From an uncultured bacterium (GTDB lineage Bacteria; Desulfobacterota; Desulfovibrionia; Desulfovibrionales; Desulfovibrionaceae), in the NCBI GenBank assembly GCA_905215675.1, contig CAJMRA010000181.1, positions 1-5,628 on the forward strand: a stretch of DNA of 5,628 bases. Direction: 5' to 3'. The notes under the pieces were generated by a model that saw only the letters and a program-made list of their open reading frames with translations, was not told where the DNA came from and ran no database searches. Each line of letters begins with the position of its first letter. Within the stretch, counting starts at the first letter, position 1. This document shows positions 1 to 5,628 of the stretch, in pieces. The position numbers and the translations under genes are program-made.

Positions 1-61
1 CGGGCCCCTTTCCGTTTATGTTATGACCCCCCCCATCGTTACCTGCTGGTAGAGTATGTGC

Positions 62-95
62 GGGTTTTGGGGAGGATGGGGGAGTTTGAGGGGGG
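62..95 (+). other. G-quadruplex motif downstream of the chemoreceptor gene
   Basis: The plus strand has four G-runs: 62-64, 69-72, 78-82 and 90-95. They are separated by spacers of 4, 5 and 7 bases, which satisfies the usual G3+N1-7 quadruplex rule. The motif lies 38-71 bases past the stop codon of the minus-strand chemoreceptor, so the G-rich strand is the template for read-through transcription. A template-strand quadruplex could stall RNA polymerase and stand in for a missing U-tract terminator. The pattern is seen directly; folding and function are inferred. In a GC-rich genome such runs can also arise by chance. Confidence 0.4.
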
Positions 96-108
96 CCTTC
101 CCCCTCAA
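86..108 (-). terminator. Hairpin after the chemoreceptor gene, weak terminator candidate
   Basis: A perfect 9-bp stem pairs 86-94 (TTGAGGGGG) with 100-108 (CCCCCTCAA) around a 5-base loop at 95-99. It begins 24 bases past the MCP stop codon, the right place for a transcription terminator. Neither strand carries a U-tract straight after the stem: the minus strand continues ACTCCCCC and the plus strand GATAAAACG. It is therefore not a textbook intrinsic terminator. It could protect the mRNA 3' end or act together with the overlapping G-run cluster. Confidence 0.4.
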
Positions 109-132
109 GATAAAACGTAATGCGTCCTGAGC

Positions 133-2214
133 CTATCCCTGCTTCAGTTTCGTGATGAGTTCGCTGAGGGCGGCGGTTTCCGTCGACAGGGCGCCGATGG
201 CCTGAACGGCCTGATGCATGGCGTCGACGGTCTGGCCGGACATGGTGCTGACTTCTTCGATGGAGCGGTTGATTTGTTCGCTGGCGGCGGACTGTTCCTC
301 CGAGGCCGTGGCGATGGCGCTGACCTGCGTTGCGGAGTCGTCCGTATCGGCAACGATGCGTTGCAATGCCGTGCCGGACTGGTTGGCAAAGCTGGTGGCC
401 TGTTCGATCTGGGTGACGGTTTCTTCCACGGCGGCGATGCTTTTGCGGGCGCTGTCCTGGATGGCCCGGATGGCATTATCCACATCCGTGGTGGAGGCCA
501 TGGTCTTTTCGGCCAGCTTGCGGACCTCGTCGGCCACCACGGCGAAACCGCGACCGGCCTCCCCGGCGCGGGCGGCCTCGATGGCGGCGTTGAGGGCCAG
601 AAGGTTGGTCTGATCCGCAATATCGGAAATGACGCCCATGATCTGATTGATGTTATGGGTGTGCTGATCCAGCGCCGTCATGTGCTCCTTGAGGGTCAGC
701 GAACCTTCATGGACGTGGCGGATACTTTCCAGCGCCTGATTGACGATATTGGCGCCTTCCAGGGCCTGCGCCTTGGTGGTGGAGGACATGGAAGAGGCGT
801 CGGCCGCATTGCGGGCGACTTCCTGCACCGAGGCGTTCATCTGGTTCATGGCTGTGGCGGCTTCTCCCAGCCTGTCGGCGGACGTCCTGGCCATCTTGGT
901 GGATTCCTCGACGGAGCCGGAGAGCTCGTCGGCCGATGTGGAAATGATGTTGACGGCCTGTTCCAGCTGCTGCGCGGCATAGAGCATGCCTTCGCGCTTG
1001 GCGTCCTCGGCCTGTTTGCGCGCCTTTTCGGCTTCTTCCGTGGCCTTGCGCGCGGCGTCGGCCTGCTTTTGGGCTTCGGCGCTTTCGGCGGCGGCGCTGT
1101 CCTGCGCCTTCAGGAGTTCGGCCACCATCTCGCGCAGATTCCGATGCAGGGCCAGCAGTTCGCCGGAAAAGGCGCTGTCCGGGGGAATTTGCGACAGATC
1201 GCCGCGCGCCACATGAGCCGTGGCCTTCATGATGCGGGTCAGGGGATTGCAGATGGAGCGGGCCAGTAGCCACGCCAGCAGCAACAGCGCCGCAATGATG
1301 ACCAGACTGCATATCAGCAGCATCCTGATGGCGGAATAGGCCGAATCGGAAACTTCCGCCTCGTCCAGCAGCGAAACGAGATGCCAGCCCGCGGCGGTGG
1401 GCAGGGAGCCCGCCAGCCGGGAGATGCCGTCAAAGGAAATGACGGCAATATTCATGCTCGTTCCGAGCATGGCCTTGAGTTCCGGCGCAAAGGTGTCTAC
1501 CGGCTGCATCAGATGTTCGGGATTGCGCGGCGAGCAGATCATGCGCCCGGCGCCGTCCACAATGGCGAAGTAGCCGGTGCGGCCGAAGTTCATGTTCTTG
1601 AACATGGCGTCGATGTTCTTGATGCTGATATCCGCGCCGATGACGCCCAGCGTCTCGCCCTCGGGCGTGGAAAGGCGCAGGGAAATGGGCACCACGATTT
1701 CCCCTGTCAGGGACTGATAGGCGTCGCCGATGCAGGCCCCGCCGGGCGTGGCCATGTTCTGCTTGTACCAGGGACGCTGGACGGTGTTGAATCCCGCGGG
1801 AATGCTGCCCGGCAGACTGGTTGCATAGCTGCCGTCGGGGAAGCCGATATAAATTTCCGCAAGATCAGGCGAGGCTTTTTGCAGATTTTGCAGCAGCGCG
1901 AAGATTTCCCGCCCCTTGGGCGAGAGGGCGGAAACGTCATAGGGGGTTGCGCTGGTGGTGGCGGCAAAGCTGGGGAATTGCCTGGGGCTCTCCTGCAGGG
2001 CCGGCAGCGAGGCGAGATAGCGCAATTTTTCCATGCGGGAAGCAAAGAAATCCCTCAGATAGATGTCGGTAAGGCGCAGCTGGTTTGTGGCGTCCTGATT
2101 ATACAGCGTCAGGTCGGTGTCTCGCATTTTCCAGAAGGAAATGCCCGAGACTGCTCCGGCGGAAATGACGATGCAGAGCAGAAAGCCAAGCATGAATTTT
2201 ACCTTGATGGACAT
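133..2214 (-). CDS. Methyl-accepting chemotaxis protein with periplasmic double-Cache sensor
   Basis: Inner-membrane chemoreceptor that passes an extracytoplasmic signal to CheW/CheA and the flagellar motor. The order, numbered from the ATG at 2214 (693 aa), is: TM1 about 7-27; a roughly 265-residue periplasmic dCache-type domain with RPWY at 147-150 and the closing strand GVIGADIS near 190-197; TM2 about 296-318; HAMP about 318-370; an Ala/Glu/Lys/Arg-rich coiled coil about 371-408; then the signalling domain to the end. The highly conserved hairpin tip (IADQTNLLALNAAIEAARAG, continuing EAGRGFAVVADEVRKLAEKT) is at about 532-571, so CheA/CheW coupling should be intact. The C-terminus is KLKQG, with no NWETF-type CheR tether. 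A GTG at 2220 is in frame, but it overlaps the Shine-Dalgarno GAGGTG (2218-2223), which sits 5 bases from the ATG at 2214, so the ATG is preferred. The ligand is unknown: the amino-acid-binding dCache residues are only partly kept. It is co-directional with the HxlR gene but separated by 241 bp, so probably transcribed alone. Confidence 0.96.
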   Translation of the reverse strand: MSIKVKFMLGFLLCIVISAGAVSGISFWKMRDTDLTLYNQDATNQLRLTDIYLRDFFASRMEKLRYLASLPALQESPRQFPSFAATTSATPYDVSALSPKGREIFALLQNLQKASPDLAEIYIGFPDGSYATSLPGSIPAGFNTVQRPWYKQNMATPGGACIGDAYQSLTGEIVVPISLRLSTPEGETLGVIGADISIKNIDAMFKNMNFGRTGYFAIVDGAGRMICSPRNPEHLMQPVDTFAPELKAMLGTSMNIAVISFDGISRLAGSLPTAAGWHLVSLLDEAEVSDSAYSAIRMLLICSLVIIAALLLLAWLLARSICNPLTRIMKATAHVARGDLSQIPPDSAFSGELLALHRNLREMVAELLKAQDSAAAESAEAQKQADAARKATEEAEKARKQAEDAKREGMLYAAQQLEQAVNIISTSADELSGSVEESTKMARTSADRLGEAATAMNQMNASVQEVARNAADASSMSSTTKAQALEGANIVNQALESIRHVHEGSLTLKEHMTALDQHTHNINQIMGVISDIADQTNLLALNAAIEAARAGEAGRGFAVVADEVRKLAEKTMASTTDVDNAIRAIQDSARKSIAAVEETVTQIEQATSFANQSGTALQRIVADTDDSATQVSAIATASEEQSAASEQINRSIEEVSTMSGQTVDAMHQAVQAIGALSTETAALSELITKLKQG

Positions 2215-2217
2215 GAG

Positions 2218-2223
2218 CACCTC
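2218..2223 (-). promoter_or_regulatory. Ribosome binding site that sets the chemoreceptor start
   Basis: The minus strand reads GAGGTG directly before CTC-ATG. The GAGG core ends 5 bases before the ATG whose first base is 2214. The alternative in-frame GTG (2220-2218) lies inside this site and has no Shine-Dalgarno of its own at a usable distance, so the start two codons downstream is favoured. Confidence 0.65.
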
Positions 2224-2296
2224 GGTTGCCGGTTTGGGAATCGCGGGGGCGTCGTCGGCGCGGCATACCGCTGACGCAGCGAAAATGTTTTTATAA

Positions 2297-2325
2297 GTAA
2301 TATTCCGTTGTTACAGGAAAAGCAA
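2297..2325 (-). promoter_or_regulatory. Candidate sigma70-like promoter for the chemoreceptor
   Basis: On the minus strand, TTGCTT (2325-2320) and TATTAC (2302-2297) are spaced 17 bases apart, matching 3-4 of 6 bases of each consensus box. A second A/T-rich hexamer, TATAAA (2295-2290), follows at once and may be the true -10. This is the only A/T-rich patch in the gap. Transcription would start near 2285-2290, giving a leader of about 70-75 bases that contains a small hairpin (CGCTG 2269-2273 with CAGCG 2277-2281). No sigma28 (FliA) box was seen. This rests on pattern only. Confidence 0.3.
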
Positions 2326-2368
2326 CGAAAAGCCGTCATGAGAGCATTTTCGTCCCGTCGCTTTGCGG

Positions 2369-2394
2369 AAAAAAAACGCGGTTTTTCCGTCCGC
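2369..2394 (-). terminator. Candidate terminator of the HxlR gene, with U8 run
   Basis: On the minus strand a short GCGG/CCGC stem (2394-2391 with 2381-2378) is followed by G and eight T (2376-2369), about 60-90 bases past the HxlR stop. The stem is only 4 bp. An alternative pairing, CGGAAAAA with TTTTTCCG (2389-2382 with 2373-2366), uses the U-run in the stem instead. Two further hairpins lie just upstream in the transcript: 2404-2410 with 2414-2420 (GC-only, 7 bp), and 2432-2437 with 2442-2447 (6 bp, closed by a GAAA tetraloop on the minus strand). The cluster as a whole looks like the end of a transcription unit. Confidence 0.4.
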
Positions 2395-2403
2395 TTCGGG
2401 CCG

Positions 2404-2447
2404 GGCGGCGCTGCGCCGCCGCCTCGCGTGATCCCTTTTTCAAGGGA
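2404..2447 (-). other. Two 3'-UTR hairpins after the HxlR gene
   Basis: Reading the minus strand away from the HxlR stop, TCCCTT-GAAA-AAGGGA (2447-2432) comes first. This is a 6-bp stem with a stable GNRA-type tetraloop. It is followed by a perfect 7-bp GC stem (2420-2414 with 2410-2404, 3-base loop). Neither is followed directly by a U-tract. They may stabilise the mRNA end or assist the U8-linked terminator at 2369-2394. Confidence 0.35.
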
Positions 2448-2455
2448 AAAACGCT

Positions 2456-2857
2456 CTATTCCGGGGGCGGGGGCGTCATGCCGCAGTTGGGCGTCATGCC
2501 CCGATCCCGCAGATAGTCGCTTCCCCAGCGGTACATGGATTCCAGAAGGGGGCGCAGGGAAAGCCCCAGCGGCGTCAGCGAATATTCCACCCTGGGAGGC
2601 ACGACGGGATAAACCTGCCGATGGACGAGTCCGTCCTCTTCCAGTTCCCGCAGCTGCTGCGTCAGCATTTTGGGCGTGGCTCCGGCAACGAGCCTTTGCA
2701 GCTGCGAGAAGCGCAGGACGCCGGGTGTCAGCTGCCAGAGAATCAGCGCCTTGTACTTGCCGCCGATGAGACGGAGGGTTGTCGCTACGGGACAGCGGCA
2801 GCCGTCCTGCGGCAGTCTGGGGGACTCCGGCGGGCAATGGGCACAGCAATGGGACAT
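2456..2857 (-). CDS. HxlR-family winged-helix regulator with N-terminal Cys cluster
   Basis: A 133-aa DNA-binding protein of the HxlR (MarR-like, winged-helix) family, which binds as a dimer near its own promoter. The core motif CPVATTLRLIGGKYKALILW (22-41) is the family hallmark. It is followed by the helix-turn-helix segment FSQLQRLVAGATPKMLTQQL (50-69) and the wing and dimer part ELEEDGLVHRQVYP...YSLTPLG (71-98). Family members such as YodB and HypR sense thiol stress through the Cys at the position of C22. This one also has C4, C5, C8, C20 and C125, giving HCCAHC near the N-terminus and CRC before the core. The start chosen is the ATG at 2857, because GGAAGG (2871-2866) lies 7-8 bases upstream. 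An ATG at 2872 adds five residues but has no Shine-Dalgarno and overlaps this one. The gene is divergent from copA, so it may control copA; the metal or thiol signal is inferred. Confidence 0.9.
   Translation of the reverse strand: MSHCCAHCPPESPRLPQDGCRCPVATTLRLIGGKYKALILWQLTPGVLRFSQLQRLVAGATPKMLTQQLRELEEDGLVHRQVYPVVPPRVEYSLTPLGLSLRPLLESMYRWGSDYLRDRGMTPNCGMTPPPPE
2471..2500. repeat. Two copies of a 12-bp direct repeat at the HxlR 3' end
   Basis: GGGCGTCATGCC occurs at 2471-2482 and again at 2489-2500, an 18-bp period. It encodes the tandem GMTPNC/GMTPPP near the HxlR C-terminus and looks like a six-codon duplication of a poorly conserved tail. It is more likely a coding micro-duplication than a binding site. 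Confidence 0.6.
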
Positions 2858-2895
2858 GGGATTACCTTCCATAGTATGGTTCAGGGTACTTGCTA

Positions 2896-2901
2896 TTTAT
2901 A
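2896..2901 (-). promoter_or_regulatory. Candidate -10 box for the HxlR gene
   Basis: The minus strand reads TATAAA here, 38-44 bases before the chosen HxlR ATG, which would give a leader of about 30 bases. No convincing -35 lies 16-18 bases upstream; TTGGCA (2918-2913) is only 11 bases away. A regulator-dependent or extended promoter is possible. Confidence 0.25.
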
Positions 2902-2911
2902 TGGTGCGTTC

Positions 2912-2939
2912 TTGCCAATAGGATAATTATGCCTAAGAT
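2912..2939 (+). promoter_or_regulatory. Candidate sigma70-like promoter of copA
   Basis: TTGCCA (2912-2917, 5 of 6 matches to the -35 consensus) and TAAGAT (2934-2939, 4 of 6) are 16 bases apart. Transcription would begin near 2946, about 45 bases before the copA ATG. The TAGG-N9-CCTA inverted repeat (2919-2935) fills the spacer and touches the -10 box, a place where a bound repressor or activator would act. Confidence 0.35.
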
Positions 2940-2980
2940 GATGGGCCAGGGCAACAAGGTTTCCCGTTTTCGGGCGGGTA

Positions 2981-2986
2981 AGGGGG
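2981..2986 (+). promoter_or_regulatory. Ribosome binding site of copA
   Basis: AAGGGGG (2980-2986) precedes the ATG at 2991, with 4 bases after the last G and 7 after AAGG. No other in-frame start with a comparable site exists, and the HMA domain begins only a few residues into the protein. A small CCCG-TTTT-CGGG hairpin (2963-2974) sits just upstream. Confidence 0.7.
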
Positions 2987-2990
2987 ATAT

Positions 2991-5546
<2,556 letters not shown>

Positions 5547-5569
5547 GAACAATTTGCTTGCCTGCCTGA

Positions 5570-5584
5570 GGGGAAAGATTCCCC
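5570..5584 (+). other. Short hairpin after copA
   Basis: GGGGAA (5570-5575) and TTCCCC (5579-5584) form a perfect 6-bp stem with the loop AGA, 24 bases after the copA stop. No T-run follows, so it is more likely a 3'-end stabiliser than the terminator. Confidence 0.35.
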
Positions 5585-5594
5585 ATTGCGTTGT

Positions 5595-5628
5595 CGGCCG
5601 TGTCCGTTCCTGTAGACGGGCACGGCCG
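5595..5628 (+). terminator. Probable copA terminator hairpin, cut by the window end
   Basis: Positions 5595-5607 (CGGCCGTGTCCGT) pair with 5616-5628 over 13 bp with one U-G wobble (5603 with 5620) and an 8-base loop. It lies 48 bases after the copA stop. The stem ends exactly at the window edge, so the expected T-run cannot be seen. The stem size and position fit an intrinsic terminator. Confidence 0.6.

Larger units (their letters stand above)
2858..2990. promoter_or_regulatory. Divergent hxlR/copA control region
   Basis: These 133 bp separate the two start codons and are clearly more A/T-rich than the flanks. Three inverted repeats are visible: CCATAGTATGG (2869-2879, perfect 5-bp arms); AGTA-N10-TACT (2873-2890); and TAGG-N9-CCTA (2919-2935), whose centre ATAATTAT is itself palindromic. 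TATGGT is repeated at 2875 and 2900, one 25-bp step apart. HxlR-family dimers usually bind short inverted repeats near their own start, so any of these is a candidate operator. No CueR-type 19-bp-spaced promoter or CsoR-type G-run palindrome was recognised. Confidence 0.5.

Noticed and set aside
27..34. C8 homopolymer as a phase-variation switch
   Set aside because: It lies outside any reading frame and too far past the gene end to affect expression in an evident way.
214..1269. A 351-codon plus-strand frame antisense to the chemoreceptor
   Set aside because: The Gly/Leu-rich composition mirrors chemoreceptor codons on the other strand, and no domain or convincing start is visible.
1381..2274. 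A 297-codon plus-strand frame antisense to the chemoreceptor sensor domain
   Set aside because: Another shadow of the minus-strand gene. The composition is implausible and there is no ribosome site pattern or family resemblance.
2441..2455. Intrinsic terminator directly after the HxlR stop
   Set aside because: The T5 run on the minus strand comes before the first hairpin (2432-2447), not after it, so the order is wrong for termination.
2199..2849. A 216-codon minus-strand frame overlapping the HxlR gene and the gap after it
   Set aside because: It overlaps the HxlR gene in another frame, runs through the hairpins and promoter-like patch, and is Pro/Arg/Ala-rich with no domain.
2890..2939. 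CueR (MerR-type) promoter with 19-bp spacer upstream of copA
   Set aside because: No pair of -35 and -10 boxes with a 19-bp spacer and a CCTTCC-type dyad could be found.

Overview
The window is GC-rich bacterial DNA, roughly 60% or more G+C by eye. It carries three clear protein-coding genes and no RNA genes, mobile elements or CRISPR. The gene content is a double-Cache chemoreceptor with an Ala/Glu/Lys-rich coiled coil, an HxlR-type regulator and a Cu(I) P1B-ATPase. Together with the codon style, this suggests a free-living or gut Desulfovibrionaceae-like bacterium (Desulfovibrio, Bilophila and relatives). That placement is an impression from protein style, not a search result.

Layout: positions 1-132 are non-coding and hold a G-run cluster and a strong hairpin just past the end of the chemoreceptor. 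The methyl-accepting chemotaxis protein is on the minus strand (133-2214). A 241-bp gap (2215-2455) holds its candidate promoter and a set of hairpins, the last followed by a U8 run, that may end the next gene. A small Cys-rich HxlR-family regulator is on the minus strand (2456-2857). It is transcribed divergently from copA, a copper-exporting ATPase on the plus strand (2991-5546), across a 133-bp intergenic region with promoter-like and palindromic elements. A good inverted repeat at the right edge (5595-5628) probably belongs to the copA terminator.

The most interesting part is the 3' end of copA. The ATPase core ends near residue 754. It continues in frame through a low-complexity Ala-rich linker into a second complete heavy-metal-associated (HMA) domain that looks like a free CopZ chaperone. 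This segment has its own ATG (5340) and a well-placed AGGAG Shine-Dalgarno. A heptamer T TTT TTT in the exact X XXY YYZ register (5252-5258) lies at the junction, followed by a GC-rich hairpin. A -1 slip there would end translation at 5354-5356, just past the internal ATG. The locus could therefore make a fused ATPase-chaperone, an ATPase without the chaperone domain, and a free chaperone. This would be analogous in outcome, but not in layout, to the E. coli copA frameshift that yields a chaperone. This is a hypothesis.

The second point of interest is the divergent HxlR regulator. It has six Cys, including an N-terminal HCCAHC...CRC cluster, and is a candidate thiol- or copper-responsive regulator of copA in place of CueR or CsoR. 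The chemoreceptor appears functionally unrelated to the copper pair.
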